Source: Pseudomonas sp. MM211
Lineage (GTDB): Bacteria; Pseudomonadota; Gammaproteobacteria; Pseudomonadales; Pseudomonadaceae
Reading direction: 5' to 3'
Length of the DNA: 64,000 nucleotides
Assembly (NCBI RefSeq): GCF_020386635.1
Contig: NZ_CP081942.1
Location: 1,984,001-2,048,000 of the forward strand
The notes beneath the pieces were generated by a model, which saw nothing but the letters and a program-made list of their open reading frames with translations, did not search any database and was not told the origin of the DNA. Shown in pieces: positions 25,714 through 34,405 of this stretch. Numbering within the stretch: position 1 is the first letter of the stretch; the number at the start of each line of letters is the position of its first letter. A program made the position numbers and the translations under genes.

Positions 25714-26547
25714 ATGAGCTTGAAGCGTTTGTTGGCTGTATGTGCGCTGTCCCCGCTGGCGGTTTCGCTGGCCCAGGCTGATCAACTGAGTGATGTGATA
25801 AGCAAGAAGAGCCTGAGCTGCGGCGTCTATGCCGACGTGCCGCCGTTCTCCGCTCCGGATCCGAAAACCCGCGAACTGGTGGGCATGGACGTTGACCTGT
25901 GCAAGGCACTGGCCAAGCATCTGGGCGTGGAGCTGGAGCTCAAGCCGCTGTCCGTCGAGGCACGCATTCCTGAAGTGAAGATGGGCCGCGTTGATGTGAT
26001 CTTCGCCAACCTGGCCTACACCAAGAGCCGCGCCGACCAGATCCAGTTCAGCGATCCGTACTACATCGCCAAGGAAACCCTGGTGGTGCGTGCCGCCAAT
26101 GGCGACAAACCCAAGGAATTTTTCAAGGGTAAGCGCATCAGCTCGACCAAGGGCTCCACCTCCGAGCAATCCATCCGACTGGCCGATGCCACGCCCGTGA
26201 CGTTCCAGGATACCGGCTCGGCCTACATGGCCCTGCAGCAGAACAAGGTAGTCGGCCTGGTGACCAACACCATGACCGCCATCAAGCTGGTCGGGCAAGC
26301 CAAGCAGAGCGGCATCGAGCTGGCCATCGCCAAGGAACCCATGGCCCTTGAACCCGTCGGCGCCGGTATGCGTAAAGGCGAACCGGCTTTCCTCGCCAAG
26401 GTCAACGAGACGCTCTACACGATGGAAGCTGCAGGTGAAATCGACGCCATCTGGGAGCGTTGGATCGGCCCCAACACCGAGTACAAGATGGTGCGTGAAG
26501 ACAAGGTGCAGAGCCTGAGCGAACTCAAGTTCGAGCCGCTGCCTTGA
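25714..26547 (+). CDS. Polar amino acid ABC transporter, periplasmic binding protein
   Basis: The 277-residue protein has a signal peptide (LKRLLAVCALSPLAVSLAQA) and the family-3 solute-binding fold: VYADVPPFSAPDP, VGMDVDLCKALAKHLGVELEL, VDVIFANLAYTKSRADQIQFSDPY. The acidic and Arg residues in MGRVDV and KSRADQ fit alpha-amino acid binding. It closes the importer operon and is followed by a strong terminator. The ligand is unknown; given the context, 5-oxoproline or a related amino acid is a guess. Confidence 0.88.
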   Translation: MSLKRLLAVCALSPLAVSLAQADQLSDVISKKSLSCGVYADVPPFSAPDPKTRELVGMDVDLCKALAKHLGVELELKPLSVEARIPEVKMGRVDVIFANLAYTKSRADQIQFSDPYYIAKETLVVRAANGDKPKEFFKGKRISSTKGSTSEQSIRLADATPVTFQDTGSAYMALQQNKVVGLVTNTMTAIKLVGQAKQSGIELAIAKEPMALEPVGAGMRKGEPAFLAKVNETLYTMEAAGEIDAIWERWIGPNTEYKMVREDKVQSLSELKFEPLP

Positions 26548-26577
26548 TGGCGTACACCCAGGGTTCATGACTATCTG

Positions 26578-26605
26578 CGACGGCCCGAAAGGGCCGTCGT
26601 TCTTT
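26578..26605 (+). terminator. Rho-independent terminator after the ABC operon
   Basis: CGACGGCCC-GAAA-GGGCCGTCG is a perfect 9-bp stem with a stable tetraloop, followed by TTCTTT. It lies 30 bp after the binding-protein stop codon. Confidence 0.88.
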
Positions 26606-26759
26606 CCGCGGTGCCGCGCGGGATATTCGCCGCGGCTGAGTCGGTTGCCGCGCTGCAGTCCGCTCTAGCTTTGTTGATGGCTGCCCTGCTGAGAGCAGGG
26701 AGACTGCATGCCATTCTCGTGCTTTTACGAGGTACGTCAGGTGCCGAGTCGTGCCAGAG

Positions 26760-26775
26760 GCTATGCTTGCATAGC
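26760..26775. promoter_or_regulatory. Palindrome before the orphan binding protein
   Basis: GCTATGC-TT-GCATAGC is a perfect 7-bp inverted repeat, 41 bp upstream of the GTG start. It could be an operator or an RNA hairpin in the leader. Confidence 0.25.
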
Positions 26776-26816
26776 TGGCACTTTTACCCTGATGAACAGT
26801 ATCCCAGGCAGAACAC

Positions 26817-27563
26817 GTGAAGCATTCATTACTCACCGCGGCGCTGTTCTGTCTGTTGCTCGGTAACCCTGTCTGGGCCGAGCCCTATCAGGTCGTCACC
26901 GAAGAATGGGCACCCTACAACTATCAGGAAAACGACCAGCTTACCGGCATGGCCACGGATATCGTTCGCGCCATCATGGCGCTGAATGGCGATGATTTCG
27001 AGGTGGTGGTGGTGCCCAGCATGCGTGCCTCACACACACTGCAAAGCCGGCCCAGAACCATCATGTTTTCCATGTTCCGCACGGTGGAGCGCGAGGCTTT
27101 GTACAAGTGGGTCGGGCCGATCGTGGAAGAGTCGATCCACCCCTACCAGTTGGCGAATGCAGTGCGCCCCGTGACGTCCCTGGAGCAACTGCTGCGTGCT
27201 CCGAAGGTCACTACGCGGCATGCTGGCCTGGTGCCGAGCATGCTGCAGTCGCTGGGCTTCAGGAACCTCGACGCACGGGCAACCGAAAGTCAGCAGCTTT
27301 ATCGCATGTTGTTGGCTGGGCGCACCGATATCATCATTGGCGACACTGACTCCGGGGTGGCGTATTACAGCCGCCAGTTGAACATCGCTCCCGGCACCCT
27401 ACGGCGAATTCCTATCGAGCTCTATCGCTCATCGCTGTATATCGCTTTCAGTCGTGACAGTGATGATGAGCTTGTTGCAGCCTGGGCCCGTGCGCTGGAG
27501 CAGTTGCGCAGTTCGGGTGAACTGGAACGTATTCGGCAGCGCTACGAGCGGCCCTCCGAATAG
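26817..27563 (+). CDS. Orphan periplasmic solute-binding protein, family 3
   Basis: The 248-residue protein has a signal peptide (KHSLLTAALFCLLLGNPVWA) and the family-3 binding fold (VVTEEWAPYNYQENDQLTGMATDIVRAIM). Such stand-alone proteins without permeases are common in pseudomonads and may serve as sensors' partners or scavengers. It starts with GTG, is cut off from the ABC operon by the terminator, and has no linked transport genes. Its function is not known. Confidence 0.75.
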   Translation: MKHSLLTAALFCLLLGNPVWAEPYQVVTEEWAPYNYQENDQLTGMATDIVRAIMALNGDDFEVVVVPSMRASHTLQSRPRTIMFSMFRTVEREALYKWVGPIVEESIHPYQLANAVRPVTSLEQLLRAPKVTTRHAGLVPSMLQSLGFRNLDARATESQQLYRMLLAGRTDIIIGDTDSGVAYYSRQLNIAPGTLRRIPIELYRSSLYIAFSRDSDDELVAAWARALEQLRSSGELERIRQRYERPSE

Positions 27564-27882
27564 AGGTGTTCAGCAACCTTGAGTGCAGTTCGTCTACCAG
27601 GCCCCATCCGTTCAAGAACCGCCGTGCCAGGCCTGGCGCAAGCGTTTGCGGCTGGCTGCCGATGCCTCAACCCGCAAATGTTCATGTATGCGTGGCGCCG
27701 TGGGGGTAGCCCAGTTCGATCAGCTAAACGGTTCGATCTTAAGAACGAATGAGTGCCTGCCTGGCCACGCAAACCAAAGCGCTTGCTACTGATACACACT
27801 CTTGCGGGTGACACGGGGCGTTTTCTTAAACGGTCGGACTCAAGTGCACCTCCCAGGAGGTGCACGTGTAAAGCGGCTGATA
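27564..27882. other. Intergenic region with a 22-bp palindrome
   Basis: No gene is supported in these 319 bp. GTGCACCTCC-CA-GGAGGTGCAC (27844-27865) is a perfect 10-bp inverted repeat, 18 bp past the stop of the SDR gene on the minus strand. No T-run follows, so it is a poor intrinsic terminator; it could be an RNA 3' end or a protein site. Confidence 0.45.
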
Positions 27883-28614
27883 TCAGATAGCAGTGGTCAG
27901 GTATCCACCATCGACGGGCAGCACCACGCCGTTCACGAATGACGCCGCATCAGAAGCCAGGAAGGCGATTACCTTAGCGACCTCTTCGGCACTGCCAAAT
28001 CGCTTCATGGGTGTGCGCGACAGCAGGCGGTCAATCCTCGGCTGGTCATCGATTTTCGCCAGCAGCGGCGTGGTGATCCACCCCGGCGCCACCGCATTAA
28101 CGCGAATGTTATCCGGTGCATAGGCCTCGGCGAGGGACTTGGTGATCTGCACGATCGCCCCCTTGGCCGCCGAGTAGGCCACCAGCTTGCCGCCACCGAA
28201 GTAGGAAAACATCGACGCGATATTGATGATCGAGCCACCGTGCTGGGCGAGCAGCGGGTACGCCAGGTTGATGAGCCGGTACACGGCGTTGAGCTGCACC
28301 GACAACACCTGGTTGAAGGCCTCCCATTCCATCTCCTTTTCCCCCAGTGTGCCGCCCGCGGCGGGCACCAGAATGTCGAGGCGATCGAGGCTCTGGATAA
28401 CGGCCTTGAGGGCTTCGTCATCGGTTACGTTTACTTCGCGAAGATCGAGCGTCACCCCATCGGCGACGACGGTCGCCTCGGCGCCGAGCCCGATCGCCAC
28501 TACACGGGCGCCGTGCCGAGCCAGGTATTCGGCGGTCGCCAGACCGATTCCCGAAGTCCCGCCGCTGACCAGCGCGACCTTTCCTGCAAACAGATTGCTG
28601 ATAAACATAGTCAT
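27883..28614 (-). CDS. SDR-family oxidoreductase
   Basis: The 243-residue protein has the cofactor loop SGGTSGIG, the conserved Ser in IINIASMFSY, and the YSAAK active pair. DGGYL at the C-terminus is typical of the family. The usual NNAG motif reads PAAG here. It is the last gene of a minus-strand cluster with an OprB porin, an MFS transporter and a cupin dioxygenase, so it probably oxidises or reduces an intermediate of that pathway. Substrate unknown. Confidence 0.85.
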   Translation of the reverse strand: MTMFISNLFAGKVALVSGGTSGIGLATAEYLARHGARVVAIGLGAEATVVADGVTLDLREVNVTDDEALKAVIQSLDRLDILVPAAGGTLGEKEMEWEAFNQVLSVQLNAVYRLINLAYPLLAQHGGSIINIASMFSYFGGGKLVAYSAAKGAIVQITKSLAEAYAPDNIRVNAVAPGWITTPLLAKIDDQPRIDRLLSRTPMKRFGSAEEVAKVIAFLASDAASFVNGVVLPVDGGYLTTAI

Positions 28615-28668
28615 CGATGCCTCATGGGTCAGTAAAACAGTTCATCACCGTTGATTGATGCTGGGCGT

Positions 28669-29937
28669 TCACAGGCCCAGCGCGCCGCCTGCGTCGAACG
28701 TCAGGCCCAGGCCGATCACGAAACCGTTGTTGCTCAGTTGCGGTGCGCCGGGGTTGTAGAAGTTGTCCGGGTTGATCAGGTACTGGATGCTGGGCTCGAT
28801 GGCCAGGTGGCGGGTCAGAGCAAAATGGCCGTTGGCCTCCAGCGCATAAACGTTGCGCTCGCCCATTTCGGGGTCACCACCGGCGGCAGTACGCAGGCGC
28901 TGCTGGAACTGCAGTTGGTGGGAATTGACCTGCACGTAGCTGGCTTTGAAGTTGAGCTTGTCCTGCGGGCGATCAAAGGGGGCGAGGTAGGTCACACCGG
29001 CTTCGGCGAAATGGCTGAAGGCTTGTTTTTCATCGGCGGCCGCTGACAGCGAGCCGAATGCTTGCAAACCCTGCAGCCCATCACGCCACAGCGTCTGGCG
29101 GAATTTGAAGAAGCCGCCTGCAGTGCCGTGCTCGCTCTCCCCTGTCAGCGGGTCGACCTGTTTGGACGAGTTGAAGTAGGCATTGAGCTCATACTGAGTG
29201 TTGTCATCGCCAGGTTTGCTGCCAATGCCCAATAGGAAAGTTGTACCGCTTGCATCGTCGGTGCTGAAATCCAGGCCCTTGCGTTTTTTCAGGTAATCCA
29301 CCGGGTTGGATTCGAACGCACCGCCGTGCACGTAGAGGCTCGGGTTGACCTGATACTTCAGGTAGCCGCCCCAGGCACCGAAGGGCGGCGGCAGCATGCC
29401 GCTCGAAGCCTCCAGGATCGGGTCATTGCAAGTGACGCCCGTTTCGCAGTTGTAGATGTAGAAATACCGCCGGCCATTGGTACGCCCAATGTGCATGTCG
29501 AGCTGGCCATCGAACCATTTCTGTTCGTAGGTCAGCAGGCTCAACTGGGTGCTGGTAATGTCGTTGTGCAGCGGCGCTCCGGCGAAATAGGTACCGGCGG
29601 CACCCTGCCATTCGCCTGCCGTTGGTTGGCCGGTACCTTTATCGAGGATGAACACGGTTTGTTCGAAATGCACCGCCGCACCATCCAGGCCACTGAGTGT
29701 GCCCAGGTCGATGTCTGCGCCGACATACAGATTGCCGCTGTTGCCGAAGCTGTGGGGGCGAGGGCCGGTGTCGAGGTTTTTCATCGAAATGTTGGTGATC
29801 AGCACATGAGACTGGATGCCGTAATCGGCCAACTGATTGCCCAGTTCGGCCAGCGGCCCTTCACGATCCTGTGCCCAGGCCTGGGGGTAGGTGAACGCGA
29901 CGAGTGAACACACACAAAAACGGATGAGAGGACTCAT
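28669..29937 (-). CDS. OprB-family carbohydrate-selective porin
   Basis: The 422-residue outer membrane protein has a signal peptide ending AWAQD and repeated amphipathic strands. The marks of OprB are GRTNGRRYFYIYNCETG, with two cysteines (ETGVTCND), and the closing strand GLGLTFDAGGALGL. OprB channels pass sugars and some other polar compounds. It lies 54 bp upstream of the SDR gene and is probably part of the same transcript. Relatives also sit next to catabolic genes for aromatic acids, so a sugar substrate is not assured. Confidence 0.85.
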   Translation of the reverse strand: MSPLIRFCVCSLVAFTYPQAWAQDREGPLAELGNQLADYGIQSHVLITNISMKNLDTGPRPHSFGNSGNLYVGADIDLGTLSGLDGAAVHFEQTVFILDKGTGQPTAGEWQGAAGTYFAGAPLHNDITSTQLSLLTYEQKWFDGQLDMHIGRTNGRRYFYIYNCETGVTCNDPILEASSGMLPPPFGAWGGYLKYQVNPSLYVHGGAFESNPVDYLKKRKGLDFSTDDASGTTFLLGIGSKPGDDNTQYELNAYFNSSKQVDPLTGESEHGTAGGFFKFRQTLWRDGLQGLQAFGSLSAAADEKQAFSHFAEAGVTYLAPFDRPQDKLNFKASYVQVNSHQLQFQQRLRTAAGGDPEMGERNVYALEANGHFALTRHLAIEPSIQYLINPDNFYNPGAPQLSNNGFVIGLGLTFDAGGALGL

Positions 29938-30032
29938 GATTTGGGGCTCATTTTTATTGTTGTTGTGGCGAGCGAGTGTGTTGGCGTGGTGCAGGTCACC
30001 ACGCCTTGTACAGGCTCCGGTCGGTTGAATGG

Positions 30033-31283
30033 CTACAGCGAATTTACCTGGGCCGCTGAAAGCGCCTGTGCGCGGCGTTGCAGTACCGTCGGTGCGGTTT
30101 CCTTAAGCAATAGTGACAAGCCCGCTGACAGCAAGGCGCCACCGCAGGAGATCCACATCACGATGGACAGCCCGAACTGGTCAGCAGCAAACCCAGCGAC
30201 GGTAGGCGCCACGAATCCGCCCACCAGTTCTCCCACGCCCATGATCATGCCCAGCGCCGTGGCCATCACCTCACGCGGCACGGTTTCGGCCGGGATGGTC
30301 GCCATGAACAGCGTGAAGCAGCCCAGTCCCGTATAGGTAATCACCATCAGCACGCCCAGCACGAGCGGAGAAGGTGCGTACAGCAGCGCAATCGGGCAGC
30401 ACGCGGCGACCAACGAGAAAATGACCAGGGTGGGCCGTCGGCCGATTCGGTCAGAGATGCTTGGCACCACGAATCCCCAGATTACCCAGGCGGCGCCCAG
30501 GCAACTCATGATCGCGCCCATGCTCGGCGGGCTGTAGCCACGAACACTGACGAGAAACGTCGGGGTAAAGGAGATCAGGATGACGAACCAGGTTAAAAAC
30601 ACACAGCTGATCAGCGTACACAGCAGGATGTTGCGACTTTTAAGTAAGGCCAGCCGATGCCCCGTGGCTTTGGCGCCGGCAACCGGTGCCGGGCGTGGTT
30701 CATCCTTGCGCACATAGCGCCAGATCAACCAGGCAATCAGCAGCCCGGGCAGCAGCGACACAATGAACGCATGCCGCCAGCCGTAGGCCTCAGCAAGAGC
30801 AATCAGCACCGGCGGGCCGATTACCGCACCCAGCAGACCCGCTGCCGACCCCTGCAATAGCCCCATGTTGAGCCCCCGGCGATGGGGCGATGAAGCCTCT
30901 ACCATCAGCGATTGGGACAACGGCAGGATCGGCCCTTCGGCCAACCCCATGATGGCGCGAAACAGCAACAGGCTGAGAAAACCTGAAACCAGGCCCGAGA
31001 GTGCCGAGCACAGGGAAAACAGGATGACGGCGACAATCAGTAGTGGCTTGCGCACACCCCTGCGATCCGACCAGGCGCCCACCAGCGCACCAGAAACTGC
31101 CCAGGCCAGCGCCAGCACCGAAGACAGCATGCCCAGGTGGCTGTTGCTGAGCTGCAGTTCATCGGCCATGTACGGGAACAGGAAGGACAGCGCCAGGCGG
31201 TCGAAAAACACAAAACCAAATGTCAGGAACAGCACGCACAGCAGGGTGTTTTCATAACTGGCTTTTTTATTGTTGTGAGCCAT
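30033..31283 (-). CDS. MFS transporter, organic anion / aromatic acid type
   Basis: The 416-residue protein has 12 predicted helices and the MFS loop motif GAWSDRRGVRKPL, plus PTFLVSVRGYSPPSMG in the second half. ATG 31283 with GGAGAAC before it is the better start; a TTG 15 bp further up is in frame. It resembles anion:cation symporters that carry hexuronates or aromatic acids. It lies between the cupin gene and the OprB gene on the same strand. Confidence 0.82.
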   Translation of the reverse strand: MAHNNKKASYENTLLCVLFLTFGFVFFDRLALSFLFPYMADELQLSNSHLGMLSSVLALAWAVSGALVGAWSDRRGVRKPLLIVAVILFSLCSALSGLVSGFLSLLLFRAIMGLAEGPILPLSQSLMVEASSPHRRGLNMGLLQGSAAGLLGAVIGPPVLIALAEAYGWRHAFIVSLLPGLLIAWLIWRYVRKDEPRPAPVAGAKATGHRLALLKSRNILLCTLISCVFLTWFVILISFTPTFLVSVRGYSPPSMGAIMSCLGAAWVIWGFVVPSISDRIGRRPTLVIFSLVAACCPIALLYAPSPLVLGVLMVITYTGLGCFTLFMATIPAETVPREVMATALGMIMGVGELVGGFVAPTVAGFAADQFGLSIVMWISCGGALLSAGLSLLLKETAPTVLQRRAQALSAAQVNSL

Positions 31284-31306
31284 GGTGGTTCTCCGCAATA
31301 CGGGTT

Positions 31307-31840
31307 TTAACGGAACAGGCGATCCACAGTGTCGGCCCCGAGGCCAACCTTCTCGTAATGCTCACGGCACAGCGCAATGTAGGAGTGCACATCGAAATAC
31401 CCAGTGGACTCACCTTGCTCGTCGAGCCAGATCAGCGGCCCCTTGACGATGAAGAACACGCGCATCGGCTCGTCATGCTCATAAGCCACCAGGGTGTGGC
31501 CTTCACCGGGCGTCTCATAAACGAAATCGCCAGCAGTCGCAGTCCACTCATGCTCCAGGTAGCCCCATTTGCCCGAGAGCGTGTAGGCGAACACTTCATG
31601 TGGGTGGTAGTGCCGATTGACCAGCCCGGCACGGCTCGACATCAAGATGTCGCACCAACGGTTTTCGCTGGGCGATATCCACAGGGGGCGTGAAGAAACG
31701 GTCTCCGTGAACGGGACGTAGAGCCGCAAGTCGTCACTGGCGGCATTGGGCAGGTAGACCTCGGGCTTGGCGTCGGGCATGAAGCAGTTCGCAATGGGCT
31801 GCAGGTCTTTCCAGAATTCGGTACGGGCTAATTCGGGCAT
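31307..31840 (-). CDS. Cupin protein of the 2,4'-dihydroxyacetophenone dioxygenase family
   Basis: The 177-residue protein is a single-domain cupin. Its metal-binding motif reads NRHYHPHEVFAYTLSGKWGYLE, with two histidines and a glutamate, and a third His in the second motif (GEGHTLV). The family includes the enzyme that cuts 2,4'-dihydroxyacetophenone with oxygen to 4-hydroxybenzoate and formate, and many uncharacterised relatives. ATG 31840 follows AGAGGCCA; the frame upstream is not conserved. It is the first gene of the minus-strand unit and is divergent from the AraC regulator, so it likely does the pathway's key reaction. The real substrate is open. Confidence 0.72.
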   Translation of the reverse strand: MPELARTEFWKDLQPIANCFMPDAKPEVYLPNAASDDLRLYVPFTETVSSRPLWISPSENRWCDILMSSRAGLVNRHYHPHEVFAYTLSGKWGYLEHEWTATAGDFVYETPGEGHTLVAYEHDEPMRVFFIVKGPLIWLDEQGESTGYFDVHSYIALCREHYEKVGLGADTVDRLFR

Positions 31841-31972
31841 GTTGGCCTCTGATTGTTTGGAATGCAGGGCCACTCTAAGACGGCGAACGCGGGGCGGTTT
31901 GATCAAAACGGACGTGATTGTTGTCTGCATCGGACGGATATTTTTACTTCAACCATCGCCGTGGTTTATGAG

Positions 31973-32002
31973 TTGACAGCAGGGTTGGGGCGGGCGATTA
32001 AT
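31973..32002 (+). promoter_or_regulatory. Candidate promoter of the AraC-type regulator gene
   Basis: TTGACA (31973-31978) and ATTAAT (31997-32002) stand 18 bp apart and point to the regulator gene, whose ATG lies 68 bp further on. This lies in the 230-bp divergent region shared with the cupin operon. Confidence 0.45.
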
Positions 32003-32070
32003 TGTGCTCTGCACGCCCCGTAATCCGTCTTGCGCGGAGGTGAGCAGCCAATAAAAACGAGAACAATAAA

Positions 32071-33048
32071 ATGATCAGATCCGCTCCCGTGCTTGGTACT
32101 CGCCGTGCAAGCACCGATGATCTCCCCGTTGATCAGCGCCTGGAATTCTGGGAACAGTACAACGCGTCGACGCTAGTGGGCTTGAGGTGTTCTTCCTTCA
32201 GCGAGGCCGGCTTCAGTGCGCAGGAGGACAACCTGAGCCTGGAGCGACTGCGGGTGGCTCATATCGTCGGCACCCAGCACGTCATCGAACGCGACGGGCC
32301 GATGATTCGCACGGTGCCAAAAGAGTCGGTTTTCGTCTCACTGGTCATGGGCAGTGCTTCGTTCTTCTTTCAAAACAGCACCTGTCATTTGCTGGAACCC
32401 GGCGATCTGATGGTGTACCGAACCGACGAGCCCTACCTGTTTGGTTTTTCCGGCTCGATGCACAAGTTCATCTTCGATATACCCCAAGAGGTTTTTGCTG
32501 CTCACTGCTTGCGCCGCTTTGACAGCGCGTTAAAGATCAGCACGCACACCGGCACCCAGCGCCTACTCTTGCGCACCCTGAGTGAGCGCACCGGCGGTTT
32601 CTTCGAGCAACCACTCAGCCAGGACGCAGACAGCTTTCAGGACGATGCCCTTGAGCTGCTGGGCAACATCATTGCTGGTCAGGTGGGCAACCGCCGAATC
32701 AACGCACTCAGTGCTTCCTACCTGTTGGCTGCCAAGCACTGCATCCTCGAGCAATTGGCCGATCCGGCATTGAGCTGCGAGCGGGTGGCCGCCCAGACCG
32801 GGATTTCCACCCGGCATCTGGCGCGGCTGTTCGCCATGGAAGACACCCAGCCGCACCGTTTCATTCTCGAAAAGCGCCTGCAACGTGCTTACCAGCTACT
32901 GAGCCGCGGTGAGGACAGAGGCCTGGATATCGCCGAGATCGCCTATCGACACGGGTTCAGCAGCCAGGCGCACTTCGCCAGGGCCTTCAAGGCTTACTTC
33001 GGACGCACACCGAGCGACGTACGTGCAGCCGCTGGGCTAATGCAGTAG
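32071..33048 (+). CDS. AraC-family regulator (FeaR-like)
   Basis: The 325-residue regulator has an N-terminal cupin-like sensing domain (about 20-190; SVFVSLVMGSASFFFQN, LEPGDLMVYRTDEPY) of the AraC_binding_2 group found in FeaR and XylS-like proteins. Two helix-turn-helix units follow at the C-terminus (SCERVAAQTGISTRHLARLF; IAEIAYRHGFSSQAHFARAF). It is divergent from the cupin/MFS/OprB/SDR unit and is most likely its activator. Related regulators sense aromatic compounds. Confidence 0.87.
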   Translation: MIRSAPVLGTRRASTDDLPVDQRLEFWEQYNASTLVGLRCSSFSEAGFSAQEDNLSLERLRVAHIVGTQHVIERDGPMIRTVPKESVFVSLVMGSASFFFQNSTCHLLEPGDLMVYRTDEPYLFGFSGSMHKFIFDIPQEVFAAHCLRRFDSALKISTHTGTQRLLLRTLSERTGGFFEQPLSQDADSFQDDALELLGNIIAGQVGNRRINALSASYLLAAKHCILEQLADPALSCERVAAQTGISTRHLARLFAMEDTQPHRFILEKRLQRAYQLLSRGEDRGLDIAEIAYRHGFSSQAHFARAFKAYFGRTPSDVRAAAGLMQ

Positions 33049-33435
33049 CAATGCCGTAACGCCAAATTGCGCTGCTCACCGAGCAAGTCTTGGCCAAGAC
33101 GGTTCGCGATCCGAAGGAGGTCGCCGCCGCCCAATCTCGCTCAATCGGCTATCCCGCCCTGCGGAGGTTGAGGGAAATTTTCACCGGCAACAGATAGATC
33201 GGGCCTCCACGGCCCGGCTTAAGCCAAGCGGCCTCCACGACATGGGGGAACGATGGCCTCTTTCTGTATTTCTCGAGAACGGCCAGGAACCAGCCCAAGT
33301 GACTCACATTCATTGAGCTGTGCGGCCGCGTACTGAAAATCTGACAAGCGCTCGCCTTTTACTTGCAACGTGCGAGGCTGCCATCAGCCAGCCCTCGGCA
33401 CTTGAAAAAAGGATTGCCGAACTTTTTCGACACCC
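33049..33435. other. Gene-free stretch between the AraC gene and ssrA
   Basis: About 390 bp without a supportable gene. Two short open frames (about 33070-33198 and 33214-33317, plus strand) read like ordinary coding sequence but match no family I can name, so decayed gene remnants are possible. The place beside the tmRNA 3' end is a common target for integrases, but I see no repeat of the tmRNA end elsewhere in the window. Confidence 0.3.
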
Positions 33436-33475
33436 AAAGAAAAACCCCTGACTTCAGCTAGGAAGTCAGGGGTTT
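33436..33475 (-). terminator. Rho-independent terminator of ssrA
   Basis: On the minus strand a 13-bp perfect stem (AAACCCCTGACTT with AAGTCAGGGGTTT) and an 8-nt loop is followed by a TTTTTCTTT run. It starts 3 nt after the CCA end of the tmRNA. Confidence 0.9.
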
Positions 33476-33478
33476 ATT

Positions 33479-33870
33479 TGGTGGAGCCGGGGGGATTTGA
33501 ACCCCCGTCCGCCAGTTCTCCACTGTCGGTACTACATGCTTAGCCGTGTCTATTAAGTTAATCCTCAGCCGCCCGACGGGCAGGGTGCTTTGGACGAGTT
33601 GTGTGAGTTTTAGCCGCTTCGTCCACAACGTACTACGCGGCGATCCTGTTCTGCATGACAATCACTTCAGGTTTACAGGCATCCCCTAGTGATCGCTGGA
33701 GCCGAAGCTACCAGAAGGACTAGTCGCGCCGCTTACGCAGCGAGAGCGTAGCCCTCGTAGTTTTCGTCATTGGCAACTATAGAAAGTTGCAACAGTGGAT
33801 TTACGACTTCTGTTACCAAGTCGGCATGCACCTCGAGCTTCGCTACCGGCGTCGAATCCTAATCGGCCCC
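33479..33870 (-). ncRNA. ssrA: tmRNA (transfer-messenger RNA)
   Basis: This 392-nt RNA rescues stalled ribosomes. The 5' end (GGGGCCGATTAGGATTCGAC) and the 3' end (GGGTTCAAATCCCCCCGGCT and then CCACCA) pair to form the alanine tRNA-like part. The reading frame encodes the tag A-NDENYEGYALAA followed by TAA, ending in the protease signal ALAA. The tag is three residues longer than the ten-residue ANDENYALAA of E. coli. The gene is of the one-piece type. A strong terminator follows. It is flanked by a small secreted protein gene upstream. Confidence 0.97.
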
Positions 33871-33974
33871 AAAAGCGTGCAAGGCGTGCAGTGTACGCCA
33901 AAGGTCAGGTGGAGTCGACCGGCATGCACTGCGCCTGCTGAATCAGGCCAGCGTTACGGCTGGCCTGTTTCTCA

Positions 33975-34250
33975 TCAGCTGGTTGCGCCGCTGCCGTCGT
34001 CGCCTGGGGCGTCGAGCAGTTGCAGAGCACGCTCAGCGTGAGTGCCACAGGCTTTCAGGTCGCCAGCAGCCTGAGCATCGGTGGCTTGCTTCTTGGCTTC
34101 TTCAACCTGGGATTTCAGCGGGTCGGCGATGGTGGCTTTGGCAGCCACGGCATTGTCGAGTTTCTGCAGGTTGACGGTGCACAGGTCATCGGCTGCGAAG
34201 GCTGGTGCGGCCAGTACGGCAGCAATGACGAACATGGATACGCGCTTCAT
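33975..34250 (-). CDS. Small periplasmic protein of unknown function
   Basis: The 91-residue product has a clear signal peptide (MKRVSMFVIAAVLAAPAFA) and a helical mature part with two cysteines (DLCTVN and LKACGTH). Such small proteins are conserved in pseudomonads without a known role. The helix KSQVEEAKKQATDAQAAGDL could form a coiled coil. It stands alone between the CDF gene and ssrA. Confidence 0.7.
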   Translation of the reverse strand: MKRVSMFVIAAVLAAPAFAADDLCTVNLQKLDNAVAAKATIADPLKSQVEEAKKQATDAQAAGDLKACGTHAERALQLLDAPGDDGSGATS

Positions 34251-34324
34251 GTGGTAATCCTCTCATCACGAATAGGTTCCCGGTGCCGCCCTGGTTGAGG
34301 GTGAGGAGAGCCGGGAGCGACCAA

Positions 34325-34339
34325 CCCAAATCATTTGGG
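34325..34339. terminator. Palindrome between the CDF gene and the small periplasmic gene
   Basis: CCCAAAT-C-ATTTGGG is a perfect 7-bp inverted repeat in a 155-bp gap, 66 bp past the CDF stop codon. There is no proper T-run, so it could also be an operator. Confidence 0.25.
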
Positions 34340-34405
34340 CTTACTGAAGCTGACTGGCCTTTCGTGACGACGGTTCAGTGTTTTTCTGGTGGCGCATGGC
34401 CTGCA

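Noticed and set aside
27542..27865. 107-codon minus-strand frame between the binding protein and the SDR gene
   Set aside because: It runs into the end of the binding-protein gene and through the palindrome, and has no recognisable family.
33436..33500. Attachment site of a genomic island at the tmRNA 3' end
   Set aside because: No second copy of the tmRNA end and no integrase gene was found in this window.
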